Part shown: in pieces, positions 14,362-22,013 of the stretch
Layout: each line of letters starts with the position of its first letter
Numbering within the stretch: position 1 is the stretch's first letter
Assembly: GCA_910579325.1 (NCBI GenBank)
Contig: CAJTTU010000012.1
Location: forward strand, 1 to 25,707
Direction: 5' to 3'
From: an uncultured Lachnospiraceae bacterium
GTDB taxonomy: Bacteria > Bacillota > Clostridia > Lachnospirales > Lachnospiraceae
DNA: 25,707 nucleotides
Notes under the pieces: model-generated
The model's input: only the letters and a program-made list of their open reading frames with translations
Databases searched by the model: none
What the model was told of the DNA's origin: nothing
Position numbers and translations under genes: made by a program

Positions 14362-15447
14362 ATGAAACCTGCATTTGATCCAAAAGAATTAGAAATCGTC
14401 GGCAATAATCCGCCGCTGCGCCAGGGGGAAAAAGGAATTCCGGTTTTTAACCGGCCCATTTCGCCAAAAGAAAATCTGGAACTGCTGTTTAACGGTGAAA
14501 CGCCCTGCTGGATGCCGGTGGTGGGCATGCGGGGCTTTGACGTGCATGTGTTTCGCCCAAGGCTGTTCCCCGACAATGTGGCCACTCATCTGGTCTATGA
14601 CGCGGAGCCGCAGATTCAGTATGAGAGCAATCTGTGTAAGGGCTGGTTTGATCTGGAATGGGAGTTTGTACCCCAGGCAGGAGGCGCCACGGTACATCCC
14701 GGTAAGCCTAAAGTGCCCAGCATGGTAAACTGGGAGGATTATATTTCCCTGCCGCACGTGGAAGCGTTAGACTGGGCGGGAAGCGCAAAAATCAATGAGG
14801 AATATCTGAAAACAGACAATGTCCGTCAGATCGCGTTCCTTTCCTGTCTGTGGGAGCGGCTGATCTCTCTGATGGACGTGGAGAATGCGGCCGTGGCGCT
14901 GATCGACGAGGAGGAACAGGAAGGGGTGCACCGTCTGTTCGACCGGCTCTGCGATATGTACGACAAGATGATTGAAAAAGCAAAACAGTATTATGGCATC
15001 GACATGGTGCTGTGGCATGACGACTGGGGAACCCAGATCAGTACCTTCTTCTCTCCGGCCGTACACAGGGAGATGATCCTGCCTTATATGAAGAGGATTG
15101 TTGATTCCTGCCATTCCAGGGGCCTGCGTTTTGAGCTTCATTCCTGCGGGCTGAATGAAACGCTGGTACCGCTGATGATCGAAGCAGGCGTGGATATGTG
15201 GTGCGGGCAGGGCGTCAATGATTTTGACAAGCTGGCTCACCAGTATAAAGACGCTCCTATCATATTCGGCATCCCGGCCCCGGCTGCCGTGCCCGGCACG
15301 TCAAAGGAAGAAATCTTCCGCAAAGCCGAAGCGTTTGTGGAGCGGTATAAAGGCTGCAAAGTGGCGATCAACTGTCTGTTCGAGTTCGCTGATTTGGATG
15401 TGGCGAACGCGATTTATGAGGCGAGCAGGAAAGCGTATAGGGAATAG
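14362..15447 (+). CDS. uroporphyrinogen decarboxylase-family protein, MtaA-like methyltransferase type
   Basis: A 361-residue cytoplasmic TIM-barrel protein of the UroD superfamily. HDDWGTQ at about 219-225 is a family mark. The zinc motif of the methyltransferase branch (MtaA, MtbA, CmuA) is visible as H260-x-C262 with C338 about 75 residues later. True heme-pathway HemE does not use this motif, and no other heme genes are near. MtaA-type enzymes move methyl groups between a corrinoid protein and a thiol such as coenzyme M or another acceptor. No corrinoid protein is in this window, so the partner is unknown. It directly follows the symporter gene, with AGGAGG before the ATG, and both diverge from the PucR-like regulator. 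The group may import and demethylate a methylated compound; this is inference. The higher GC compared with the symporter gene is noticeable. Confidence 0.82.
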   Translation: MKPAFDPKELEIVGNNPPLRQGEKGIPVFNRPISPKENLELLFNGETPCWMPVVGMRGFDVHVFRPRLFPDNVATHLVYDAEPQIQYESNLCKGWFDLEWEFVPQAGGATVHPGKPKVPSMVNWEDYISLPHVEALDWAGSAKINEEYLKTDNVRQIAFLSCLWERLISLMDVENAAVALIDEEEQEGVHRLFDRLCDMYDKMIEKAKQYYGIDMVLWHDDWGTQISTFFSPAVHREMILPYMKRIVDSCHSRGLRFELHSCGLNETLVPLMIEAGVDMWCGQGVNDFDKLAHQYKDAPIIFGIPAPAAVPGTSKEEIFRKAEAFVERYKGCKVAINCLFEFADLDVANAIYEASRKAYRE

Positions 15448-15460
15448 GTTTTTAAAGGGA

Positions 15461-15492
15461 AACGGCAGAAGGGTGGAAACCTTTCTGCCGTT
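15461..15492. terminator. strong hairpin after the UroD/MtaA-like gene
   Basis: AACGGCAGAAGGG pairs with CCTTTCTGCCGTT with one weak position and a 6-base loop. There is no T-run on the plus strand, so termination there is uncertain, but the position 13 bases after the stop codon fits an operon end. Confidence 0.5.
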
Positions 15493-15589
15493 AGTATGCT
15501 TGCGGAACCATCCATATTGTGGTAAGATTTTCATATTGATGAATGGATTATAAGTCCCGGCCGGGATTTTGCCTGATACGGAGGATCAT

Positions 15590-16033
15590 ATGGAACGCAT
15601 GGAAAATACGGCAAAAAAATATGTGATGGGAATTGATACGGAGAAGGAAGAAGCGTATTCTTTTAGCGAGCTGACGCAGATTATCGCCGCTTTAAGAGGG
15701 GATCATGGCTGTCCGTGGGACAAAAAACAGACCTATGAATCTTTGAAAAAATGTCTGGCGGATGAAACGGAGGAGGTATTCCAGGCGATTGACAACCAGG
15801 ATATGGAGAATCTGTGCGAAGAGCTGGGGGACGTGCTTTTGCAGGTGATGCTGAACAGCCAGATTGCGAAGGAGCGTGGAGACTTTACCATTGACGACGT
15901 GATCGACGGATTATGCCGGAAAATGATCCGTCGTCACCCCCATGTATTCGGAGAAGCCCAAGCGCTGACGCCGGAGGAAGGGCTGAAATTGTGGAACCGG
16001 ATCAAAGCGCAGGAAAAAACTGAGAAAAAATAA
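15590..16033 (+). CDS. mazG: MazG nucleoside triphosphate pyrophosphohydrolase, single domain
   Basis: A 147-residue cytoplasmic enzyme that hydrolyses NTPs or dNTPs to monophosphate and pyrophosphate and can remove aberrant nucleotides. LRGDHGCPWDKKQTYESLKK, then DETEEVF (E61, E62) and EELGDVLLQ (E77, E78, D81) form the Mg-binding helical core; KMIRRHPHVFGEA closes the domain. It is a single-domain form, about half the length of E. coli MazG. I use the ATG at 15590, which has GGAGG five bases upstream; the frame is open a few codons before it from a TTG. It stands directly before hup, as in related clostridia. The HU gene has its own promoter, so the two are not strictly one operon. Confidence 0.92.
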   Translation: MERMENTAKKYVMGIDTEKEEAYSFSELTQIIAALRGDHGCPWDKKQTYESLKKCLADETEEVFQAIDNQDMENLCEELGDVLLQVMLNSQIAKERGDFTIDDVIDGLCRKMIRRHPHVFGEAQALTPEEGLKLWNRIKAQEKTEKK

Positions 16034-16064
16034 GCCTTTTTCGTAAGTATTTTCCTGAATATCC

Positions 16065-16093
16065 TTGACAAACCAGACAGAAAAGTATATAAA
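16065..16093 (+). promoter_or_regulatory. strong sigma-A promoter of the HU gene
   Basis: TTGACA at 16065-16070 and TATAAA at 16088-16093 are separated by 17 bases. The near-consensus boxes fit the high expression expected for HU. Confidence 0.8.
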
Positions 16094-16162
16094 TTAATAG
16101 CGAATGTACGTCGCGCAAAGCACGTAAATGTGTGGATTTAGATTAACAGGAGGAAAGACAGC

Positions 16163-16438
16163 ATGAACAAAACAGAGCTGGTTGCAGCAGTTGCGGAAAA
16201 AAGCGGTTTGGCGAAAAAAGATGCGGAGAAGGCTGTAAAAGCTTTTACCGATGTTGTGACGGAAGAGTTGGTTAAGGGAGAAAAAGTGCAGATTGTGGGC
16301 TTCGGCACTTTTGAAGTGTCTGAGCGGGCAGCCAGAGAAGGCCGGAATCCCAGAAGCGGCGAGACTATGACGATCGCAGCGTCCAGGATGCCGAAGTTCA
16401 AAGCTGGCAAGGCTTTAAAGGATATTGTGAACGAATAA
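16163..16438 (+). CDS. hup: DNA-binding protein HU
   Basis: A 91-residue histone-like protein that bends and compacts DNA as a dimer. MNKTELVAAVAEKSGLAKKD is the N-terminal helix-turn-helix, VQIVGFGTFEVSERAAREGR the central beta strands, and RNPRSGETMTI the flexible DNA-binding arm (about 61-71). KFKAGKALKDIVN is the C-terminal helix. The length is exactly that of the family. AGGAGG lies ten bases before the ATG; a strong promoter and a perfect terminator flank it, so it is mainly a single-gene transcript inside the conserved mazG-hup-rqcP block. Confidence 0.98.
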   Translation: MNKTELVAAVAEKSGLAKKDAEKAVKAFTDVVTEELVKGEKVQIVGFGTFEVSERAAREGRNPRSGETMTIAASRMPKFKAGKALKDIVNE

Positions 16439-16451
16439 TTATTTTACGATA

Positions 16452-16479
16452 AAAAGGCTGCCCCGAAGGGCAGCCTTTT
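16452..16479 (+). terminator. rho-independent terminator of hup
   Basis: AAAAGGCTGCCC and GGGCAGCCTTTT form a perfect 12-base-pair stem around CGAA, ending in T residues. Confidence 0.9.
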
Positions 16480-16506
16480 GTAATATAACGGACGGAGGTA
16501 AACGCG

Positions 16507-16746
16507 TTGAGACTGGATAAATATCTGAAAGTATCCCGCCTGATTAAGCGGCGGACAGTGGCAAACGAAGCCTGCGACGCCGGCCGGGTGCTGGTGAATG
16601 ACCGGCCGGTTAAAGCATCTTATTCGGTGAAGGAAGGCGATGTGCTGGAGATCGTATTTGGCAATAAATCCGTGAAGGTGCGGGTGTTAAATGTGCGGGA
16701 GACGGTGAAAAAGGAGGAAGCCGCAGAGCTGTACGAGTATATCTGA
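16507..16746 (+). CDS. rqcP: S4-domain ribosome quality-control protein RqcP (YabO/Hsp15-like)
   Basis: A 79-residue protein made of one S4 RNA-binding domain. MRLDKYLKVSRLIKRRTVAN with GRVLVNDRPVKASYSVKEGD is the classic S4 pattern. In Bacillus, RqcP works with RqcH on stalled 50S subunits to add alanine tails to unfinished chains. Start is TTG at 16507, with GGAGG eight bases upstream and no ATG nearby. It lies between hup and yabP, its usual place in spore-forming clostridia. A large hairpin separates it from yabP. Confidence 0.93.
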   Translation: MRLDKYLKVSRLIKRRTVANEACDAGRVLVNDRPVKASYSVKEGDVLEIVFGNKSVKVRVLNVRETVKKEEAAELYEYI

Positions 16747-16791
16747 CAGGCATATTTTCCGCCGGTAGTTCATATATTGTGAAAAACACAG

Positions 16792-16855
16792 GATGTACTC
16801 TCGGAATCCCTTGGCACCTGCTTTTGCGGCTGATGAGAGATTCCGAGAGTGCATC
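16792..16855 (+). repeat. long hairpin between rqcP and yabP
   Basis: ACTCTCGGAATC at 16797-16808 and GATTCCGAGAGT at 16839-16850 are perfect inverted copies. In RNA the stem extends to 17 pairs with GATGT (16792-16796) and GCATC (16851-16855), including one G-U. The loop has 30 bases. No T-run follows. It ends 10 bases before the yabP ribosome site, so it may protect or punctuate the transcript. Confidence 0.7.
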
Positions 16856-16875
16856 AGGGAACGCCGGAGGAACAG

Positions 16876-17163
16876 ATGGAAGAAAAAATGCCTGTGAAGA
16901 TGGCGCATAAGATGATATGGACGAACCGAAGCCTGGGCAGCATCACCGGCGTCAGGGACGTGGTTTCTTTTGATGAAAAAGAGGTGGTTTTGGAAACGGA
17001 CCAGGGCATGCTGACGATCAAGGGACAGGAGCTGCATGTAAAGCGGCTGACGCTGGAAAAGGGAGAACTGGATCTGGAGGGGCTTTTGGAGGGGCTTTCC
17101 TATGCGGAATCCAGGACGCTGTCAAAACAGGGCGAGTCGCTGTTTAACAGGCTGTTTAAGTAG
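16876..17163 (+). CDS. yabP: sporulation protein YabP
   Basis: A 95-residue protein of the YabP family. NRSLGSITGVRDVVSFDEKE, then VVLETDQGMLTIKGQELHVK and LEKGELDLEGLLEGL give the family pattern. It is needed for spore formation in Bacillus; its molecular role is not known in detail. I start at ATG 16876, which has GGAGG five bases upstream; a GTG at 16849 would lie inside the hairpin. yabQ begins two bases after its stop, so the two are translated together. Confidence 0.92.
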   Translation: MEEKMPVKMAHKMIWTNRSLGSITGVRDVVSFDEKEVVLETDQGMLTIKGQELHVKRLTLEKGELDLEGLLEGLSYAESRTLSKQGESLFNRLFK

Positions 17164-17165
17164 CG

Positions 17166-17546
17166 ATGAGCCCGGCGATTATTCAGGAGGTCAGGCTGTT
17201 TCTGATTTCCGCCGCATTCGGTATCCTGCTGGGTATGGTGTATGATGTACTCCGGATTTTCCGGCGGCTGTGGATTCACGGCGTGTGGTGGGTAGCCGCA
17301 GAGGATTTGTTGTTTTTTTTCTGCGCCAGCCTTCTGGTCTTTTCCATGATCTTTGCCGAGAACGACGGGACAGTCCGCTTTTTTTCTCTGGGAAGTCTTC
17401 TTGTGGGCGTTACTTTATATTACATATCGGTAAGTCCTTATCTGGTCCGTTTTTTTGTGTGGCTAATTGGTTTTCCTTTTTGTTTTTTGGGCCGTATTGT
17501 GAAAAAATTTAAAAAAATACTTGCCAAACATAGAAAAGTCAGTTAG
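17166..17546 (+). CDS. yabQ: sporulation membrane protein YabQ
   Basis: A 126-residue membrane protein. Hydrophobic segments lie at about 7-27, 41-62, 70-90 and 93-110, with GMVYDVLRIFRRL after the first, typical of YabQ. The tail is strongly basic (KKFKKILAKHRK). YabQ is required for spore cortex formation in Bacillus and locates to forespore membranes. It starts two bases after yabP, and its length is shorter than the Bacillus protein but usual for clostridia. Confidence 0.88.
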   Translation: MSPAIIQEVRLFLISAAFGILLGMVYDVLRIFRRLWIHGVWWVAAEDLLFFFCASLLVFSMIFAENDGTVRFFSLGSLLVGVTLYYISVSPYLVRFFVWLIGFPFCFLGRIVKKFKKILAKHRKVS

Positions 17547-17658
17547 ACTGGAACATATAGTTACATATAGATGTTCTCATGCATATCAAAAGAGTATTTA
17601 GCATATGGACATCTATGTCTGCTGGGCTTACTTTCACAGTAAAAATTGGCGGTGCAGT

Positions 17659-17958
17659 ATGGCTGGAAAAAGAAAAAAGAGAGTGAACCGTTTGGGAATG
17701 ACAGGCATCTGCGTCGTACTGATCGCTTTTACCTGTATTCTGTCCGTAAAAACGGTACAGTTAAAAGACAGACAGAAGGAATACCAGAGTAAAATTGAGA
17801 TTCTGCAGGGGCAGATCGGAAAAGAAGAAGACGATGCCGCCCAGCTGGAGGAAAAGCGGATTTATGTGCAGACAAAGCAATATGTGGAAGAAATAGCCAG
17901 GGAAAAGCTGGGTCTTGTGAATGCGGATGAGCTGCTGATCAAAGCGAACGACGACTGA
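17659..17958 (+). CDS. divIC: septum formation initiator, DivIC/FtsB family
   Basis: A 99-residue bitopic membrane protein of cell division. A basic cytoplasmic start (MAGKRKKRVNRLG) is followed by one membrane segment at about 13-32, a coiled coil (about 33-70, QKEYQSKIEILQGQIGKEED) and YVEEIAREKLGLV, the family's conserved end. It would join FtsL and DivIB in the divisome. The ATG at 17659 gives the normal length; an ATG at 17605 would add 18 residues unlike the family. The ribosome site is weak. A 112-base gap with short AT-rich repeats separates it from yabQ. Confidence 0.87.
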   Translation: MAGKRKKRVNRLGMTGICVVLIAFTCILSVKTVQLKDRQKEYQSKIEILQGQIGKEEDDAAQLEEKRIYVQTKQYVEEIAREKLGLVNADELLIKANDD

Positions 17959-18044
17959 CCGCGGCCGACGGATAAAATCAATCGAATAGATATACCCATG
18001 GGCAGATCAGTATGCTCCTGAGTATAAACGCAGTAAAACGAGGC

Positions 18045-18087
18045 AAAATCTCTGCGGGCCATTCAAAAAGGTTCGGAGAGATTTTTT
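18045..18087 (+). terminator. probable terminator after divIC
   Basis: AAAATCTCT at 18045-18053 pairs with AGAGATTTT at 18077-18085, followed by further T to 18087. The loop is large (23 bases), so strength is uncertain. It abuts the Spo0A box. Confidence 0.5.
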
Positions 18088-18093
18088 GTCGAA
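18087..18093 (+). promoter_or_regulatory. Spo0A binding box upstream of spoIIE
   Basis: TGTCGAA in the context TTTTGTCGAAAA is a perfect match to the 0A box. It lies about 25 bases before the -35 region of the spoIIE promoter, a normal activator position. Confidence 0.75.
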
Positions 18094-18118
18094 AACTTTT
18101 TCAGATTCCTGCCCGGTT

Positions 18119-18151
18119 GTGACAAATTACGCAGGGCTCCCCGGATATAAT
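18119..18151 (+). promoter_or_regulatory. Spo0A-type sigma-A promoter of spoIIE with a 21-base spacer
   Basis: GTGACA at 18119-18124 and perfect TATAAT at 18146-18151 are 21 bases apart. An overly long spacer is a known trait of the Spo0A-activated spoIIE and spoIIG promoters in Bacillus. A weaker 0A-like TTGTCACA lies on the other strand over the -35 box. Confidence 0.65.
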
Positions 18152-18207
18152 GATAAGCTGTCAGGAAAATATTGGGAATACATGTTGACAGTCAGGGGGA
18201 GCGGCAA

Positions 18208-19863
18208 ATGGAAGAAAAAAAGATCGATGAAAAGCTGGCCGACAGAATAAAACTGGAATGGTGGATATTCCGTTGTGCGGCCATTGTATTTACCGGCATA
18301 TTTCTGTGCAGTTTTCTGATGGGAAGTCCGGCGCTTACTCAGGCGGCCGGCGTACTTCTGTATTTCGCGGTGGCAGTGGCCGGCAGCAGGTATGGCATAG
18401 GTGCGGGAGCGGCGGCCGGAATGATATGCGGCGTGATTCAGACTCTGCGCACAAAAGACATTGCGCTGCTTGGTATCAGCTGTGTGACCGGTATATGCGC
18501 AGGACTGTTTGGCTGTCTGGGCAAACTGGGCAGCGCCGCCGGCTGTCTGGCCGCTGCCGCAGGAATCAGCGCATTGACAAAGCATACGGTGATTCAGGCG
18601 TATATCGGAGAGCTGTTATTCGCGTTGGCGGTTTTTGCGGTGCTGCCCGGCGGGCTGGTCAGGAGAAATCGGAGGAAAGAAGCTGCGGATACGCCCTGTG
18701 CCGCTTTAGCGGGCGATCAGGTTTCTGCCCGGAGGCTGATGCTTTTGGCTGACGCTTTTGAGAAGCTGGCTCATACTTTTGGCTGCAGCTGCCGTCAGAA
18801 GGACCAGACGGCATGTACTGTCCTTGAGCAGGAACCAGAGAATATGGAATGGAAAAACCGTTTTTACGAGAGTCAGCAGGCCATAGGCGCGCAGTTTCAT
18901 GAAATGGGGACAATGATTGCGGGGGTAGCCGGAGAGGTTGCCGGCGTACGGGATATCACTGCCGCGCTGGAAGCCGGACTTAAAAAACAGTTTCATCGAC
19001 AGAAACTATCTCTGAGTCACCTGCAGGTATTGGAATACGAGAATGGAAGGCAGGAGGCATACCTGACGATTTCGTCAAAAAAGGGCAGGTATCTGACTGC
19101 CAAAGAAATATCGGAGCTGGCGTCCCGGGTAACAGGCCGCCGCTGGTGCCCTTCTCCGGACGGACGGTCTGTGGTAGCCGGTGAGCCGGTTACGATCAAG
19201 CTGGAAGAGGAGGCAGGATTCCGCATTCTTACTGCCGTGGCCAGGCAGACAAAAGAGGGGGAAGCGATTTCCGGAGATACCTTTTCCACTGCCCTTCTCC
19301 CTATGGGAAAAATGCTGCTCTGTCTTTCCGACGGGATGGGCTCCGGAGAAAATGCCTTTGCCGAGAGTGAGATGGCCACGGATCTGACGGAGCAGCTTTT
19401 AGAGGCCGGTTTTTCTGTCCCTGCTTCGGCCAGGATTGTGAATGCTGCCATGGTGCTGTGCAGAGAAGAGCAGCATCCTACCACGCTGGATGTGTGTGTG
19501 GTGGACAGGCATACGGCCAGATGCGAGTTGTTAAAACAGGGGGCCTGCCCCACTTTTATCAAGCGCCGCAGCCAGGTGGAGGTGATCGACGCGCCGATGC
19601 TGCCGGCGGGGGTTCTTGGCGGAATGACGCCGGATTCTTCTTTCTGTCAGCTTCAGGTCGGAGATCTCATCATTATGGTGACGGACGGCGTTCTGGAAGG
19701 GATGGACGGAGAAGACAAGGAGGAAGCGTTTAAAGACTTTTTACGCGCCTGCCCTGCACAGAATCCAAAGGAGCTGTCTTCCGAAGCGCTGTCCGCCGCT
19801 CTTGCCGGCAGCGGGGCAAAGGATGACATGACGGTGCTTGTAGCTGCGGTATGGAGAAAGTAA
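18208..19863 (+). CDS. spoIIE: stage II sporulation protein E, PP2C phosphatase (short form)
   Basis: A 551-residue membrane phosphatase that dephosphorylates the anti-anti-sigma factor SpoIIAA and so activates sigma-F in the forespore; in Bacillus it also acts at the polar septum. Residues about 15-165 hold roughly five membrane segments. A regulatory stretch follows (about 180-310, with KRYLTAKEISELASR-like content near 300). The C-terminal PP2C domain shows SDGMGSGEN (D375), TDGVLEG (D493) and DDMTVL (D539, D540), the metal-binding acidic residues. B. subtilis SpoIIE has 827 residues and ten membrane segments, so this one lacks about half the membrane part. I use ATG 18208, with GGGGGAG seven bases upstream; a TTG at 18172 is also in frame. 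A perfect Spo0A box and a long-spacer promoter lie upstream. Confidence 0.93.
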   Translation: MEEKKIDEKLADRIKLEWWIFRCAAIVFTGIFLCSFLMGSPALTQAAGVLLYFAVAVAGSRYGIGAGAAAGMICGVIQTLRTKDIALLGISCVTGICAGLFGCLGKLGSAAGCLAAAAGISALTKHTVIQAYIGELLFALAVFAVLPGGLVRRNRRKEAADTPCAALAGDQVSARRLMLLADAFEKLAHTFGCSCRQKDQTACTVLEQEPENMEWKNRFYESQQAIGAQFHEMGTMIAGVAGEVAGVRDITAALEAGLKKQFHRQKLSLSHLQVLEYENGRQEAYLTISSKKGRYLTAKEISELASRVTGRRWCPSPDGRSVVAGEPVTIKLEEEAGFRILTAVARQTKEGEAISGDTFSTALLPMGKMLLCLSDGMGSGENAFAESEMATDLTEQLLEAGFSVPASARIVNAAMVLCREEQHPTTLDVCVVDRHTARCELLKQGACPTFIKRRSQVEVIDAPMLPAGVLGGMTPDSSFCQLQVGDLIIMVTDGVLEGMDGEDKEEAFKDFLRACPAQNPKELSSEALSAALAGSGAKDDMTVLVAAVWRK

Positions 19864-19915
19864 AGCGAACGGTAATCATTAATTTTCAGATTGGTTTTGT
19901 GAAATCTATGGGGGT

Positions 19916-21448
19916 ATGATGGGTCAGGCAGAAGAGAAGGACCGGCGGGAAAAGCAGGGGGATCGTCCCTTTGCGGATCCGCTGGAGTATAAAGTGTACG
20001 ATTATATTTTGAAAAACCGGCTGTTGCGTTCCGGATACCATGTGATTGCCGGGGTATCAGGGGGCGCCGATTCTGTCTGCCTCCTTTTTTTGCTGTACAG
20101 GTTCAGCGATATTCTTAATTTGCAGATTACGGCTGTCCACGTTCATCATGGGATTCGGGGAGAGAGCGCCGACCGCGATGCCTGGATAACGGAAGAATTG
20201 TGCCGCTCACTGGGAATTTCCTGTCTGGTCTTCAGAGAGGATGTGCCGGGTATTGCGAAGGAGCAGGGGCTTTCCGAGGAGGAGGCGGGCCGGATTGTCC
20301 GTTACCGGATTCTGCGCCGTGTCAGGGGAGAGCGGTCGGCCAATGTGATTGCGGCGGCTCATCATGAGGATGACAATGCGGAAACCGTTCTTTGGAATCT
20401 GATCAGGGGGGCGGGTCTTGCGGGTCTTGGCGGAATGACGCCGCAGCGGAACGATATGATTCGCCCTTTGCTGTGCTGTACGAAAAAAGAGATTGTGGCT
20501 TATCTGAAACGGCAGCGGATTTCCTGGTGCCGTGATGAAACCAATGAGCTGCCTGTGTATACGCGGAATAAGCTTCGTCTTGACATTATCCCAAAGCTTG
20601 CGCAGATTAATCCGAAAGCGTCGGAACATATCTGCCGGACGGCGGAGATCGTCTGCGAGGTCAGGCAGTGGATGGAGCTGGAAGCCGAAAGGTGGATTGT
20701 CTTAAACGGCAGCGTGGAGGAGGGACAGGCGGTACTGCCCATAGCGGCGCTTATGGAAGGGCACAGAGCGCTGCGGATGCAGGTCTATTTGCTGGCGCTG
20801 TCGAAAATGAATCAGGAGAACAGGGCGCTTGCGGATATGGGTAAAGGAGCACTGAATAACCTTTCCCGAAGACATCTGCTTTTGATAGACGGACTTTTGG
20901 AGCAGTCTCATAACGGGGCGGTACAGCTCCCGGAGGGGCTGTGGGCCTGGCGGCGGTATGACAGCCTGGTTCTGGGAAGACGTAAAGAGCGGCAGGAGGC
21001 GTTTTCAGAAACGAAAACGCTTTGCAGGAAAGCGTTTCCTTTCGAATGGGAAATTCCCGAAGGCCTTTTGCCCCGTGGAATTCTGAGTTTTCAGTTGTTG
21101 CCTGCGTTTATCCATGGTGAAGCCGGAAACAACAGGAATGCGGATACCTGTGAAAAAATTCCTGAAAAGATGTATACGAAATGGTTTGATTATGATAAAA
21201 TAAAAAATACTTTGTCGGTCAGGACCAGAAAAACCGGCGATTATATCCGGATTATGCCTGGATTCAGGAAGAAGACAGTAAAGGCGTTTATGATCGATAA
21301 AAAGATTCCCTGGGAAGACCGGGATCGTATCTGCCTGCTGGCGGACGGGAGCCATGTTCTCTGGGTCGTGGGGCACCGTGTCAGCGAAGGGTATAAAGTA
21401 ACGGAACAGACAAAAACCATATTACAGGTACAGATGAGGAAGGTATGA
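19916..21448 (+). CDS. tilS: tRNA(Ile)-lysidine synthetase TilS
   Basis: A 510-residue cytoplasmic enzyme that uses ATP and lysine to convert C34 of the minor tRNA-Ile(CAU) to lysidine, so that it reads AUA. The PP-loop SGGADS (48-53) binds ATP; HVHHGIRGESADRD and AAHHEDDNAETVLWNLIRG are conserved catalytic-domain motifs. The C-terminal domain (about 420-505) has RTRKTGDYIRIMPG and KVTEQTKTIL. The length fits clostridial TilS, which is longer than the E. coli enzyme. ATG 19916 and ATG 19919 are both possible; the second has better spacing from GGGGG. The hpt gene starts four bases after its stop, the usual tilS-hpt-ftsH operon. Confidence 0.95.
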   Translation: MMGQAEEKDRREKQGDRPFADPLEYKVYDYILKNRLLRSGYHVIAGVSGGADSVCLLFLLYRFSDILNLQITAVHVHHGIRGESADRDAWITEELCRSLGISCLVFREDVPGIAKEQGLSEEEAGRIVRYRILRRVRGERSANVIAAAHHEDDNAETVLWNLIRGAGLAGLGGMTPQRNDMIRPLLCCTKKEIVAYLKRQRISWCRDETNELPVYTRNKLRLDIIPKLAQINPKASEHICRTAEIVCEVRQWMELEAERWIVLNGSVEEGQAVLPIAALMEGHRALRMQVYLLALSKMNQENRALADMGKGALNNLSRRHLLLIDGLLEQSHNGAVQLPEGLWAWRRYDSLVLGRRKERQEAFSETKTLCRKAFPFEWEIPEGLLPRGILSFQLLPAFIHGEAGNNRNADTCEKIPEKMYTKWFDYDKIKNTLSVRTRKTGDYIRIMPGFRKKTVKAFMIDKKIPWEDRDRICLLADGSHVLWVVGHRVSEGYKVTEQTKTILQVQMRKV

Positions 21449-21452
21449 CAGG

Positions 21453-21980
21453 ATGGGTGAGAGAATACGGATATTGCTGCCGGAGGATGAGGTAGACAGA
21501 AGAATCAGTGAAATAGGCCGCCAGATCAGCGAGGCGTATAATGGAAAGCATGTGCATCTGATCTGTGTTTTAAAGGGCGGCGTGTGCTTTACCTGTGAGC
21601 TGGCGAAGCGGATCACGGTGCCGGTTTCCTTTGATTTTATGGCAGTGTCCAGCTATGGCAGCGGAACGGAGTCCACCGGTCAGGTGAAAATTAAAAAAGA
21701 CCTGGATGAGCCGTTGGAAGGGAAGGATGTGCTGCTGGTTGAGGATATTATAGATTCCGGAAATACATTGTCCAGTCTGTTAGAGCTTCTGTGGATGAGA
21801 AAGCCGGCCAGTCTGAAGATCTGCACGCTTCTGGATAAACCCTCCAGAAGAGTAAGGGATGTGAAGGTGGATTACGTGGGCTTTTCCATACCGGACGAAT
21901 TTGTGGTGGGCTACGGGCTGGATTACGATCAGAAATACCGCAATCTTCCTTATATCGGAGTGGTGGAATTTGACGACTGA
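21453..21980 (+). CDS. hpt: hypoxanthine phosphoribosyltransferase
   Basis: A 175-residue purine-salvage enzyme that makes IMP or GMP from hypoxanthine or guanine and PRPP. The PRPP-binding loop VEDIIDSGNT (96-105) and VLKGGVCFTCELAKRI (the LKG loop) are intact. FVVGYGLDYDQKYRNLPYIG is the C-terminal base-binding region. The length is normal. It lies four bases after tilS and 33 before ftsH and is surely co-transcribed with both; in Bacillus, the products of tilS and hpt also act together at the ftsH promoter. Confidence 0.96.
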   Translation: MGERIRILLPEDEVDRRISEIGRQISEAYNGKHVHLICVLKGGVCFTCELAKRITVPVSFDFMAVSSYGSGTESTGQVKIKKDLDEPLEGKDVLLVEDIIDSGNTLSSLLELLWMRKPASLKICTLLDKPSRRVRDVKVDYVGFSIPDEFVVGYGLDYDQKYRNLPYIGVVEFDD

Positions 21981-22013
21981 CGACTGGCGGTCGGTTGATA
22001 AGGAGGTACACAG

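Noticed and set aside
14362..15447. HemE, uroporphyrinogen decarboxylase of heme synthesis
   Set aside because: The HxC...C zinc motif and the neighbours (symporter, PucR regulator) point to the methyltransferase branch, and no other heme gene is near.
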